Positions 8,957 to 17,698 of a stretch of DNA of 64,000 nucleotides are shown piece by piece. The DNA is from Macrococcoides goetzii. GTDB lineage: Bacteria > Bacillota > Bacilli > Staphylococcales > Staphylococcaceae. The notes under the pieces were generated by a model. The model worked only from the letters and a program-made list of their open reading frames with translations. It made no database searches and was not told where the DNA came from. Position 1 is the stretch's first letter; the number at the start of each line of letters is the position of its first letter. The position numbers and the translations under genes are program-made. The DNA is taken from assembly GCF_002742385.2 (NCBI RefSeq), contig NZ_MJBI02000001.1, positions 975,149 to 1,039,148 on the forward strand, read 5' to 3'.

Positions 8957-9856
8957 TTACTTTATAAATTGAATGATGCTACTAATGATTGTAATTCCGA
9001 ATAATAAAATAAAAGTTAATATATTCGTAAAATCAATCGTATTAGATTCTTTTTGAAGTGTTTGTTGTTGTTGTTGTTTTTCTATCATTTGTCTTTTATA
9101 TTCAATTTGTTCTTCTTTGGATTTAGCTTTAAAAGTTCTCATAAATTTAACATAACTATGAATTACTTTATTACATTCTCCATATTCAACGACTTCTCCA
9201 AAATTTAACCACAAGGCTTTATCACACATTTTTTTTATTTGACTTGCAGAGTGAGAGACGAAAAATATCGTCTTACCTTGTTTTTGAAAGTCTTTCATTC
9301 GTTCTATACATTTATTTGAAAATGTTTCATCTCCAACTGATAGTGCTTCATCAACAATTAATACATCCGGTTCAGTGTGTATGGCAATAGCAAAACCTAA
9401 ACGAGATCGCATACCACTTGAATAACTTTTAATTGGTTGATAAATAAATTTATCCAATTCTGAAAAATCAACAATATCTTGAAATCTTTCATTAATCTGT
9501 TGTTCAGTCAATCCGTGCATCAAACATTTCATTCTTATATTTTCTTCACCGGTTAATTCATTATTTAGTCCAGCTGATATAGCAATCAAAGAACTTCTTC
9601 CTTCAATTTTTACAGTACCAGCGGTTGGTTGGGTTACTTCTGCAATCAAGTTGCTTAATGTAGATTTTCCAGAACCATTAAGACCAATAATACCTACAGA
9701 ATCACCTTCTTCAACACTAAATGTAACATTTCTCAATGCAAAGTAAGGTGATGCAATTTTCTTCTTTTTAAAACTAAATAATGAAATAATCTTATCTTTT
9801 TTGCTCGTATTTAAATCATATACTTTGGATACATTAGTTACTTCTACTTTACTCAT
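8957..9856 (-). CDS. tagH: Teichoic-acid-type polymer exporter, ATP-binding subunit (TagH-like)
   Basis: A 299-residue ABC ATPase of the polysaccharide/teichoic acid export type. Visible motifs are Walker A GLNGSGKST (about residue 60), signature YSSGMRSR, Walker B DVLIVDEALSVGDE and the switch His in FFVSHSA. The extended N-terminus before the core (SLFSFKKKK) is typical of TagH/Wzt-like proteins. After the ATPase comes a Gln-rich linker (QQQQQ) and a hydrophobic C-terminal helix of about 23 residues, which is unusual for a nucleotide-binding subunit and probably anchors it in the membrane. It pairs with the permease encoded 51 bp upstream. Together they would export lipid-linked polymer across the membrane; whether that polymer is wall teichoic acid or another glycan cannot be decided here. 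Confidence 0.85.
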   Translation of the reverse strand: MSKVEVTNVSKVYDLNTSKKDKIISLFSFKKKKIASPYFALRNVTFSVEEGDSVGIIGLNGSGKSTLSNLIAEVTQPTAGTVKIEGRSSLIAISAGLNNELTGEENIRMKCLMHGLTEQQINERFQDIVDFSELDKFIYQPIKSYSSGMRSRLGFAIAIHTEPDVLIVDEALSVGDETFSNKCIERMKDFQKQGKTIFFVSHSASQIKKMCDKALWLNFGEVVEYGECNKVIHSYVKFMRTFKAKSKEEQIEYKRQMIEKQQQQQTLQKESNTIDFTNILTFILLFGITIISSIIQFIK

Positions 9857-9907
9857 TTACATCCATCCAAATCATTTTATTTTCATGAAAAACATGTTTA
9901 CTAAATT

Positions 9908-10717
9908 TTATAAATAATCGATAAGCTTATTTCTAAACTTAAAGTGAACCTGACTGCCCACGAATATTAATAATAAAGTTATTGACCAGAACCAAAAATG
10001 ATCATGCCAAGTACCGTAAATTAATACATCGCTTTTTGTGAATGCTGACCGATAAATACCCACTAAAAAACCAAATGGATTAAATGCATTGATTTTATGC
10101 ATGATGGGGTTAGCATTCTCGAGTACCCAAAATATTGGAGTAACAAAAAAAGCCATTCTCATTACATTCTGTAAAATATTTTTAGTGTCACGTACAAGTA
10201 TTACTAGGGTGCTCATTATAAGTGAGAAACCAAATATAAATGCATAACTTGCAATAATAAAATAAATAAACCAGAAATAATGCCACCATGGTACTAAGTG
10301 GTTAAAAATAGATAAAATAAATAATATTGAAGATGTGATTAACAGATTAATCAAAGTATTCATAAATGAAATAGAAAGTAATATACTTGATGGGAATTTC
10401 ATTTTAGTTACTAGCCCTAGTCTCGATTGAATCGCACTCGATCCACCCATTATTGACTGTGAAATAAATATCCATGGGAATAATCCACTGATTAAATGAA
10501 TAATGAATGGAACATGCCCTACATCTGCTTTTGCGCCTCTCAAACCTAATCCAAATACAATATAGTATAAAATAACTTGCAATAAAGGTTGTAAGAAATT
10601 CCAAAACACGCCTAAATAGTGATTTGAATACGTACTTTTAATATTATAAATGGCTAATTTATATATTAAATTAATATGCGTTATCTGCTCTTTAAACAGC
10701 GCGATAAGTTCCTTCAA
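9908..10717 (-). CDS. tagG: Teichoic-acid-type polymer exporter, permease subunit (TagG-like)
   Basis: A 269-residue ABC-2 membrane permease starting at TTG (10717) behind AGAAGG. It shows six hydrophobic segments and the family sequence YLGVFWNFLQPLLQ near the N-terminus, followed by GLFPWIFISQSI and the FFVTPIFWV segment typical of TagG/Wzm. Length fits the family. It forms the transmembrane channel for undecaprenyl-linked polymer, energised by the ATPase encoded just downstream. Placement between an Asp2-like gene and the ATPase, all on one strand with short gaps, argues for a single operon. Confidence 0.87.
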   Translation of the reverse strand: MKELIALFKEQITHINLIYKLAIYNIKSTYSNHYLGVFWNFLQPLLQVILYYIVFGLGLRGAKADVGHVPFIIHLISGLFPWIFISQSIMGGSSAIQSRLGLVTKMKFPSSILLSISFMNTLINLLITSSILFILSIFNHLVPWWHYFWFIYFIIASYAFIFGFSLIMSTLVILVRDTKNILQNVMRMAFFVTPIFWVLENANPIMHKINAFNPFGFLVGIYRSAFTKSDVLIYGTWHDHFWFWSITLLLIFVGSQVHFKFRNKLIDYL

Positions 10718-10749
10718 GTTAAATGCCTTCTTTCAATTCTAATTAGAAG

Positions 10750-11568
10750 CTACACGTTTAAAATCATATGTCCTTTAACGACTGAGTGAATCATACGAAT
10801 CGTGTCTTCTTTACTGATAGGATTATGCCCCATTTTGTCATTATTGTAAAACATAAATTGAATTTTTCTACTCGGTACTTTATATTTCTTTAGTGCAAAC
10901 ATGAACGGATTACAATGTTTTTCCATATCACCTTTACAACGTGCATTTTGAATATAATATGTACGCGGCGTGTTTTTATGTGTTTTCATTGCACTTACTA
11001 ACGAGAAACGTCCAGCATATGTCTTTTTAATGTCTTCTTCAGACATTCCTGGAAATACTGCTTTAAATAAACGATCTACAGCTGCTTTATTATATTTAGT
11101 GACATAAGTTTGAGGATTATTTGCAATTGCAGTAGAGCCTTTATGTAAAGTTGCTAAATATATTGACATAAAGCCACCTGCTGAAGAACCATAGTAATAC
11201 ACGTCTTTACTTTCTTTGCCAATAATTTCACAAATCTTCACGATTACTTCATAATAATCAACTAAAAAATGTCTGTCTTTCGTCCCTACACCCCAACCAA
11301 TTCGAAGTGAATGATCATGGAGTGTTCTATCATCTATGAAGATGGCACTGAATTCATATTCAGGATGCCATGAATTTCTCATAAAAATTGGAGGTGTTGC
11401 ACGATTTGGATCATAAGCACCATTTGAGAAAACTACTAGTGGTAGATACTCATCTTTTAATGCTAATTTAAAATAAAAATCAATACCATCTTTTATAATC
11501 TTTACGGCTAATAAATTATTATCCATTAAAAAACGTTTATTTAAATCTTCAAAATTGATTGAATTCAT
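10750..11568 (-). CDS. Asp2-like alpha/beta-hydrolase (putative glycan acyltransferase), copy 2
   Basis: A 272-residue paralogue of the protein at 738-1532. Shared landmarks include FSNGAYDP, IDDRTLHDHSLRIGWG, the nucleophile elbow YYGSSAGGFMSIYLA, NNPQTYVTKY, and GHNPISKEDT with the putative catalytic His. No signal peptide or membrane span. RBS AAGGGGATAG precedes the ATG. It is the first gene of the minus-strand glycan locus, immediately upstream of the tagGH-like exporter. The two copies bracket the cluster, which suggests an ancient duplication followed by specialisation for different sugars or positions. Acyltransferase function is inferred from the Asp2 family; an esterase role is possible. 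Confidence 0.62.
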   Translation of the reverse strand: MNSINFEDLNKRFLMDNNLLAVKIIKDGIDFYFKLALKDEYLPLVVFSNGAYDPNRATPPIFMRNSWHPEYEFSAIFIDDRTLHDHSLRIGWGVGTKDRHFLVDYYEVIVKICEIIGKESKDVYYYGSSAGGFMSIYLATLHKGSTAIANNPQTYVTKYNKAAVDRLFKAVFPGMSEEDIKKTYAGRFSLVSAMKTHKNTPRTYYIQNARCKGDMEKHCNPFMFALKKYKVPSRKIQFMFYNNDKMGHNPISKEDTIRMIHSVVKGHMILNV

Positions 11569-11800
11569 ATCTCTATCCCCTTATAAATGAATGTAACATC
11601 AATAGCCTATTGCAACTTTAAATTTACAATAATTTAATTTTATTTACAATCTTTTTCCCTATCATAATTATCCTAAATGTTTCATTTTAAAAATTTGACA
11701 TATTGAAGTATCTTTCCGTTCAGAACTTTATTATTTTAAACACAACAAATTCATTTATTCGGAGTAAAATATGAATTAATCAAAATCATTTCGATTTTTA

Positions 11801-11829
11801 TTGTTATTTTCCATAATTAGCTATATAAT
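11801..11829 (+). promoter_or_regulatory. Predicted sigma-A promoter for the LCP gene
   Basis: TTGTTA at 11801-11806 and TATAAT at 11824-11829 with a 17-bp spacer, 35 bp before the start codon. The rest of the 296-bp divergent intergenic region is AT-rich. A promoter for the minus-strand glycan operon must also lie here, but I could not place it. Confidence 0.6.
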
Positions 11830-11864
11830 TTAATAGTTTATTAAACTAATTTGAGGAGCATAAT

Positions 11865-13328
11865 ATGAATAAGACTTTCAGAGCAATATTAATTTTACTC
11901 TCTTTGAGTTTAGTAATTGTACCTGTATCCTATGCTGCATATTTATATAGTACAACAAAAGGTGCAATTGATTTATCGTTTAGCAAAAATAGTGATAAAT
12001 CTAATTTGAGAGAAAAAGCTGTCGATCCTTCAATGGATCATATTTCTATATTATTCTTAGGTATTGACGATAGCATTTCCAGAAGAGAAAATGGTCAGAA
12101 AGTGTCTGAAGCACGTACTGATGCAATGATACTAGCAACATTTGACCGTAGTAATAAACAAATTAGACTAGTGAGTATCCCTCGTGATACTTTAGCTTAT
12201 ATTCCTTCTGTAAAGCAATATGATAAAATTACACACGCACATGCGGAGGGTGGTCCAGAAAGCTCTATGCATGCTGTAGAAAACATCTTTAATGTCCCAG
12301 TTGATTATTATGCACGTATAAACATGCAGGCCTTTGTTGATATTGTCGATGAATTAGGTGGCATTGAATTTGATGTACCATTTGATATCAATGAGCCTAC
12401 AAAATTAGATAAAGGTAGAATCAAAGTAAAAAAAGGAAAACAATTAATTAACGGTGACGAAGCACTTGCCCTTGTAAGAAGTAGACATGTGGATACTGAC
12501 TTAGGTCGTGGTAAACGTCAGATGCAAATGATTGAAGCAATCGTTAAAAAAGCTAAAGATACCAACTCTATTTCAAAACTAGATGAACTTGTTGAAATTG
12601 TTGGCAATAATGCAAAACATAATTTAACTTTTGAAAATATCACATCATTAGCTTCCTACTATACTTCAAATGATGTAGCGTTTAAACAAATGCAGTTAAA
12701 AGGTACTGACTATATGTATAACGGTGTGTATTACTATAACCCTGTATTTGAACATATTTATAAGATATCTAAACTTCTACGCAAAGATTTACAACTACCT
12801 GAAGAGAAGAAATCGTCATTACTCGATTATAAAGTAATCGCTTTAAAGGGTGATTTAATACCCTTAGAAAAAATTGACCTTGAGCAAATTGAAAAAGATT
12901 TTAAACAATTGATGAAAGACAAAAAGAAGAAAAATAAGAAAAATAAGAAAAATAATACAAAAGAGAATAAAACAAACGAATCTAATAATGGAAGTTCATC
13001 AAAACCTATAGCAACTGAAGCGCCAAAAACTGTAGAAAGTGCACCTGTTACTGAACAAGCACCACCAGTAATAGAAGAGCCTGCACCTGTTCCTGTTATT
13101 ACTGAGGCACCAGTAATTCCACAACAAAATAATAATCAGATAATCAATCAGGCACCCGCTACTTCAGAAGTTAATCCAAACAATTCTAATAATAATTCTG
13201 TTACTAATACAAATATTATTAGAAGCGATATCAATGCAAATAGTAACAATCAAAGTGGTCAAGCACCACAAAACGTTGTGAGGCAGCCAGTAAACCAAAA
13301 TAATACTGTTCCTCTAAATCAACAATAA
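11865..13328 (+). CDS. LytR-CpsA-Psr (LCP) family glycopolymer transferase
   Basis: A 487-residue membrane-anchored enzyme. One N-terminal transmembrane segment (about residues 7-27) is followed by the extracellular LCP domain: FLGIDDS, EARTDAMILATFD, LVSIPRDT and RSRHVDTDLGRGKRQ carry the Asp/Arg residues that bind the polyprenyl pyrophosphate substrate. LCP enzymes move undecaprenyl-linked teichoic acid or capsule onto peptidoglycan. From about residue 345 the protein continues as a Lys/Asn-rich stretch and then a ~120-residue tail rich in Thr, Glu, Ala, Pro, Asn and Gln, longer than in usual staphylococcal LCP proteins and probably spanning the wall. RBS GAGGAG fits the ATG. It faces the glycan export locus divergently, which points to the polymer it attaches. 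Confidence 0.88.
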   Translation: MNKTFRAILILLSLSLVIVPVSYAAYLYSTTKGAIDLSFSKNSDKSNLREKAVDPSMDHISILFLGIDDSISRRENGQKVSEARTDAMILATFDRSNKQIRLVSIPRDTLAYIPSVKQYDKITHAHAEGGPESSMHAVENIFNVPVDYYARINMQAFVDIVDELGGIEFDVPFDINEPTKLDKGRIKVKKGKQLINGDEALALVRSRHVDTDLGRGKRQMQMIEAIVKKAKDTNSISKLDELVEIVGNNAKHNLTFENITSLASYYTSNDVAFKQMQLKGTDYMYNGVYYYNPVFEHIYKISKLLRKDLQLPEEKKSSLLDYKVIALKGDLIPLEKIDLEQIEKDFKQLMKDKKKKNKKNKKNNTKENKTNESNNGSSSKPIATEAPKTVESAPVTEQAPPVIEEPAPVPVITEAPVIPQQNNNQIINQAPATSEVNPNNSNNNSVTNTNIIRSDINANSNNQSGQAPQNVVRQPVNQNNTVPLNQQ

Positions 13329-13344
13329 ATTGGAGTGATCCTTT

Positions 13345-13812
13345 ATGGCAACTCGTAAAACCTATGAAAAGTATGAGCATATTAACCAAATGTTTGATAA
13401 ATTACAAGATATCATTGTTTCACCTCGTGATTTATCAAATAAACGTAAAGACTTTTATTTTGTTGATGATTATCATCAGCAAAATTACGAAGCTTTGTTA
13501 ATATATTATACTGATGCTGCAAACAATCCTCTTATGGATGGAGCGTGCTATATATTAGCAATTCCAGCGATATTCAATCAAATTAATATTTTTGATTATG
13601 ACGTACCATTAGATTTCGTATTTGATGGTGAAAATTTAAGTCAAACCTTCACATCACTTGATGTATTTGATCAATACTTAATTGCAGCAGTTTTAGAAGT
13701 ATCTAACATCCAGATCTTTACACCATCAGGGTATGCAATGGGTATGACTCACTGGGATATGAAGCATATGGAACTTTTTTGGCAATATACTGCGATATTA
13801 AAAATGCATTAA
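13345..13812 (+). CDS. DUF2538-family protein, function unknown
   Basis: A 155-residue soluble acidic protein that I recognise, from memory, as the staphylococcal DUF2538 family; no function is known to me. It has no signal peptide or catalytic motif and is rich in aromatic residues, including MTHWDMKHMELFWQY at the C-terminus. RBS GGAGTG precedes the ATG. It begins 17 bp after the LCP stop codon and ends at a strong terminator, so the two genes probably form an operon, linking it to cell-envelope assembly by context only. Confidence 0.65.
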   Translation: MATRKTYEKYEHINQMFDKLQDIIVSPRDLSNKRKDFYFVDDYHQQNYEALLIYYTDAANNPLMDGACYILAIPAIFNQINIFDYDVPLDFVFDGENLSQTFTSLDVFDQYLIAAVLEVSNIQIFTPSGYAMGMTHWDMKHMELFWQYTAILKMH

Positions 13813-13820
13813 ACAAATTT

Positions 13821-13864
13821 AAACCACCATCAATTTCGATATATAAATTGATGGTGGTTTTTTT
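13821..13864 (+). terminator. Strong rho-independent terminator of the LCP-DUF2538 operon
   Basis: A perfect 16-bp stem beginning AAACCACCATCAATTT, with an 8-nt loop, followed by a T-run extending to 13864. Confidence 0.9.
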
Positions 13865-14058
13865 ATTCAACTACTTTTGAGAAAATAACAAATGAATTTA
13901 ATCTTTTAAACGTATGCATATATTATTTTACTTTATGAATTTAGTATTTCATATATTAAAGTAATATTACAATTCAAATCCTTTATATACTAATTGAATA
14001 AATGACCCTATAATAGAAGAGAATGAAATTATGAATTAAATTGAGAAAGGAAGTACAC

Positions 14059-16947
14059 ATGGATAATAAATTTTATTACAAAACACCTGCTTTAATGTTA
14101 ATGATGTTTGCTGGTACAACAACAGCTGCTTATGCTGCAGAAAATGAGGTTGTAAAAACAGACGCAATTAATAGCACGACAAACGAAACAGTTAATCCAA
14201 GTACTGCAAATGAATCAAAAGTTCCAGTTAATGTGATTGCTACAAATGATTTATCAAATCCTGCATCTATTGCTGAACAATATTCATTAACTCAAGTAAA
14301 AAATAATACTGAAACATCTTCAACTTCACAACTAAAAACTACGGAAACACCAACAACTGAAGCGGTTACTACTGAAGCGCCTACTGTAGATACGACTTCT
14401 ACGGAAACACCAACGGCTGAAGCGCCTACTACTGAAGCGCCTACTGTAGATTCGACTTCTTCGGAAACACCAACGGCTGAAGCGGTTACTACTGAAGTGC
14501 CTACTGCAGCTGCTCAACCTAAAAAAACAGCAATTACTACAACAGCAAGAACAAGAACTTTAGGAACAACGGCAACAACTAAAGCAAAAAATATCGATTC
14601 TATGTCAGTTAATGAAGTCATAAAATATAATAACTGGACAGTTCCTGTGTATGAAAAAAGCTTTTTCAATTCACCAAAAATTGCATATCGCAATGGTGTC
14701 GCTAAACCGGAAGGTATCGTAGCACACGAAACAGCTAACCCTACATCTAAAATTGATGGTGAAATTGCTTATATGAAACGTAATTACACGAATGCTTTCG
14801 TACATGCATTTATCGATGATAAGCGTATCGTTGAAGTAGCTGATACTGATTATATTTCATGGGGAGCTGGTCCTGTTGCAAACCCCCGTTTCATCAACGT
14901 AGAATTAGTTCGTGTATATGGTAAAGAAGCATTTAGCCGTTCTATCAATAATTACGCAGATTACTTTGCTACAAATTTATTATATTATGGTTTACCGTTA
15001 GATAATGCTCACTATGATGGTAATGGTACTGTTTGGAACCATAAAGGCGTATCAAACTTCCTTGGTGGAACAGATCATACTGATCCAATCGGGTGGTTCC
15101 AGGCCAACAACTACACTTTCGATGAATTCTACAATCTTGTTTCTGAAAAATATAATTATAAGTTAACTGGCAAGATGCCAGCCACACCTGTGCCAGCACC
15201 GGGTAACACACCACCTAAGGTGACTCCTGCACCAAACAATACGGGCAAAGTCGTCACATCGAATGAACGTCGTATTGCCAAAATTAAATGGCAAAATACG
15301 GATGTGTATACTTCAGTTGGTAACCCTGCGACAGCGAAAGCAGGTTCAAAATCAAACACCGCTTATTATGTAAACAAGAAAGCTGTGTTAAATGGTGTTA
15401 CTTATTATTCATTAACTGACAATAAAAACATCCCACGTGGTTGGGTAAAAGCAAAAGATACAAAATCATTTTCAATTACTCCACCATCAAAAACGTCAAA
15501 AAGGTTTACATTAAATAGTACTGCTAAAAGTATTTATTCAACACCTTGGGGTAGTTCAAAACAAGTGGTTGGAAGTTTAAAAGGATTAACAGGAAAAGAA
15601 TTTAAAGCTTCTCAATTTGTAAAAGTCGGTCAAACATCATATTATTTTGGCACAGTGAATGCTTTAACTGGCTGGGTTAATTTAAATCAAATGACCTTAA
15701 AATCAGTTTCTCCATCAAAGACTGCCGTTAAAATTACTGACATGAAAAATGTTAAATTAATTGGTCGCACAGATGCTAAGAATGCTGTTTTATATACAGA
15801 TATTAAATCTACAAAAAAGGCACAGACAAAGCCGGTTAATATGCAACTCTACATTAATCAGTCAGCAAAGAAAAATAACAAGCAATATTATGGTGTAGCC
15901 GATCCAAAAAATAAATTTTTAGGTTGGATCAGTGATACATTTATTAAAGAAAAGCAATTTAAAACAGTATCATGGACAAAGATGCCTTATACGATTAAGA
16001 AATCTTCAGGATATATTTATTCAATTCCTGGTGGTTCTAAATCTCAACGTATTAAAAAATTAAGTACATTATCTTCTAAAACTATACAAGTCATTCGTAC
16101 AGATAAAGTTGGCAATGCTGTTTGGCATAAAGTATTATTAGATGATAAAACAACTGGATATGTTCCAGATAGCTATCTTTATTCACAAAATGTCGTAAAA
16201 TTAAAAGCACCTGAAAGTTTAGAAGTTGCTGTTGCGAAACAATCTCGATTAAAAAATCCTGCACGTAATGCGGGCCCTAAAGTAGTATTCTCAACACCAG
16301 CAAGAGTATATAACGAACGTTTAGCAGAAGATAGCGAAATTAAAGCGAATATGGATACAAAAAACGCTTTAAATGATCCTGAGTTAAAGTATCAATTTTT
16401 AGATTTAGGACAATCTGAAGGTATTTCAGCTAAAAATTTAAACAAACTACTTGTTGGTAAAGGTATTCTAGAAAATCAAGGTGCTGCTTTTGCAGCTGCA
16501 GCAAAACAATTTAAGATTAATGAAATCTATTTAATCGCACATGCACTTGTTGAAACTGGACATGGTAAAAGCAGATTATCAAACGGGTTAGGTATCAGCG
16601 ACGATAATACGCGTATTATCGAAAATGCAGCGAAGAAATACTATAATACGTATGGTACTAAAGCTACAGATAATAATGTAGAATTAGGCGGCATTGCTTA
16701 CGCTAAGAAAAACGGTTGGGATTCTGTTTCTAAAGCAATCATTGGTGGCGCTGAATATGTACGTAACGCATATATTGATAATGGTCAACGTACACTACAC
16801 CAAATGCGCTGGAATCCAGAAAATACTGCAACACATCAATATGCAACTGATGTTCGCTGGGCTGCTAACAACGCGAAAATTATCGCGCGTTTATATAAGT
16901 CATTAGGACTAGATGGATTAAATTATATTGTTCATGAATACATTTAA
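14059..16947 (+). CDS. atl: Bifunctional autolysin: N-acetylmuramoyl-L-alanine amidase / endo-beta-N-acetylglucosaminidase
   Basis: The ATG at 14059 was chosen over an upstream TTG because AGAAAGGAAG lies before it. The 962-residue precursor has a signal peptide ending near AYA-AE, then a Thr/Glu/Ala/Pro-rich linker with a 20-residue repeat. Next is an amidase_2 domain (about 195-370) with Zn ligands in IVAHETAN and WNHKGVSNF, then four GW/SH3_8-like modules (about 390-725). The C-terminal glucosaminidase (about 780-955) has LIAHALVETGHGKS with the catalytic Glu. Atl is exported and cut into two wall hydrolases that separate daughter cells; GW modules bind lipoteichoic acid. S. aureus Atl is longer (about 1,250 residues) with more GW modules. 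A TATAAT at 14009-14014 may be its -10 box. It is monocistronic, ending in a strong terminator. Confidence 0.92.
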   Translation: MDNKFYYKTPALMLMMFAGTTTAAYAAENEVVKTDAINSTTNETVNPSTANESKVPVNVIATNDLSNPASIAEQYSLTQVKNNTETSSTSQLKTTETPTTEAVTTEAPTVDTTSTETPTAEAPTTEAPTVDSTSSETPTAEAVTTEVPTAAAQPKKTAITTTARTRTLGTTATTKAKNIDSMSVNEVIKYNNWTVPVYEKSFFNSPKIAYRNGVAKPEGIVAHETANPTSKIDGEIAYMKRNYTNAFVHAFIDDKRIVEVADTDYISWGAGPVANPRFINVELVRVYGKEAFSRSINNYADYFATNLLYYGLPLDNAHYDGNGTVWNHKGVSNFLGGTDHTDPIGWFQANNYTFDEFYNLVSEKYNYKLTGKMPATPVPAPGNTPPKVTPAPNNTGKVVTSNERRIAKIKWQNTDVYTSVGNPATAKAGSKSNTAYYVNKKAVLNGVTYYSLTDNKNIPRGWVKAKDTKSFSITPPSKTSKRFTLNSTAKSIYSTPWGSSKQVVGSLKGLTGKEFKASQFVKVGQTSYYFGTVNALTGWVNLNQMTLKSVSPSKTAVKITDMKNVKLIGRTDAKNAVLYTDIKSTKKAQTKPVNMQLYINQSAKKNNKQYYGVADPKNKFLGWISDTFIKEKQFKTVSWTKMPYTIKKSSGYIYSIPGGSKSQRIKKLSTLSSKTIQVIRTDKVGNAVWHKVLLDDKTTGYVPDSYLYSQNVVKLKAPESLEVAVAKQSRLKNPARNAGPKVVFSTPARVYNERLAEDSEIKANMDTKNALNDPELKYQFLDLGQSEGISAKNLNKLLVGKGILENQGAAFAAAAKQFKINEIYLIAHALVETGHGKSRLSNGLGISDDNTRIIENAAKKYYNTYGTKATDNNVELGGIAYAKKNGWDSVSKAIIGGAEYVRNAYIDNGQRTLHQMRWNPENTATHQYATDVRWAANNAKIIARLYKSLGLDGLNYIVHEYI
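14341..14509 (+). repeat. 60-bp in-frame tandem repeat in the autolysin linker
   Basis: Units begin at 14341, 14401 and 14461 (the last one incomplete), each starting CGGAAACACCAAC and encoding about 20 residues of the type TETPTAEAPTTEAPTV. Units differ at only a few bases, so copy number can change by slippage or recombination and alter linker length without shifting the frame. Confidence 0.85.
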
Positions 16948-16950
16948 TAA

Positions 16951-16990
16951 AAAAATAACCTTCCTAATAAGAATTAGGAAGGTTATTTTT
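16951..16990. terminator. Bidirectional terminator between atl and the MarR gene
   Basis: A perfect 18-bp stem beginning AAAAATAACCTTCCTAAT with a 4-nt loop. A and T runs on both flanks let it work for atl on the plus strand and possibly for the MarR regulator on the minus strand. Confidence 0.88.
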
Positions 16991-17059
16991 CTGGCTTTTA
17001 GGCTATATAATACTAAAATGAATATTTAAGTCGATTTACTAATAGCTGATGATTTACAA

Positions 17060-17506
17060 TTAAAAACGAAATGGATCTCTAAGAGCAAATGAATGATATA
17101 TTTTTTCTAATAACTGAATTAATTCTTCAGATTCTGCAGAATTTAGCTCTCGCATAAAGCTACGTACAACTTTAGCTTTAATATCTTCTGCACGTTCTAA
17201 AGCTTTCTCACCCTGTTCAGTTGCAATTAACACTGTAGATCTTAAATCATAAATACTCTGCTCTTTTTTTACAAAACCGTTATCAACTAATTTTTTTATT
17301 GCTCTAGAAACTGCTGTCTGTTCCTTATTTAACTTATAGATCAACTTTTTTTGTGTCATGTTCTCTTCTGATGCAATAAGTTCCAGCATATATAATTGTT
17401 CACGCGTTAAAGTCACATCAGTTAATTCTGCAGAAGCAATTTCATCAATTTTAGAATCCATAAAATAAATTAATTGTCCAAATCTTTTAAGTCGCTTTTC
17501 ATCCAT
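17060..17506 (-). CDS. MarR-family transcriptional regulator
   Basis: A 148-residue winged-helix DNA-binding protein. The ATG at 17506 was chosen since GGGAGA sits at the right distance; a TTG start five codons upstream would overlap that site. The helix-turn-helix region spans TQKKLIYKLNKEQTAVSRAI, the wing contains VKKEQSIYDLRST, and both termini are helical as expected for dimerisation. MarR proteins repress or activate genes in response to small ligands or oxidation; no cysteine is present, so a redox switch is unlikely. It stands alone between atl and a divergent acyltransferase gene, which could be its target because they share the 192-bp intergenic region. Confidence 0.82.
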   Translation of the reverse strand: MDEKRLKRFGQLIYFMDSKIDEIASAELTDVTLTREQLYMLELIASEENMTQKKLIYKLNKEQTAVSRAIKKLVDNGFVKKEQSIYDLRSTVLIATEQGEKALERAEDIKAKVVRSFMRELNSAESEELIQLLEKIYHSFALRDPFRF

Positions 17507-17698
17507 GTTATTGTCTCCCAACGTTTTTCTTATATAGATTATAAGCCCAATTATTTAGTTTAGCAACGATATATAATGAATTAATAAAAAATTGTAGGCT
17601 ATTTATATTTTATCATAGCATATTTAATTTGTAGATTTAATTCATAAGTGTGCAATATAATTAATTTTTTGAGAGAATATTTTTAAGGAGATTTTTTT

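Noticed and set aside
10404..10604. 66-codon open frame inside the TagG-like gene
   Set aside because: Same strand but a different frame within a well-supported gene; no RBS and no family features.
14009..14014. TATAAT as a full promoter for atl
   Set aside because: No good -35 box at 16-18 bp; kept only as a possible -10.
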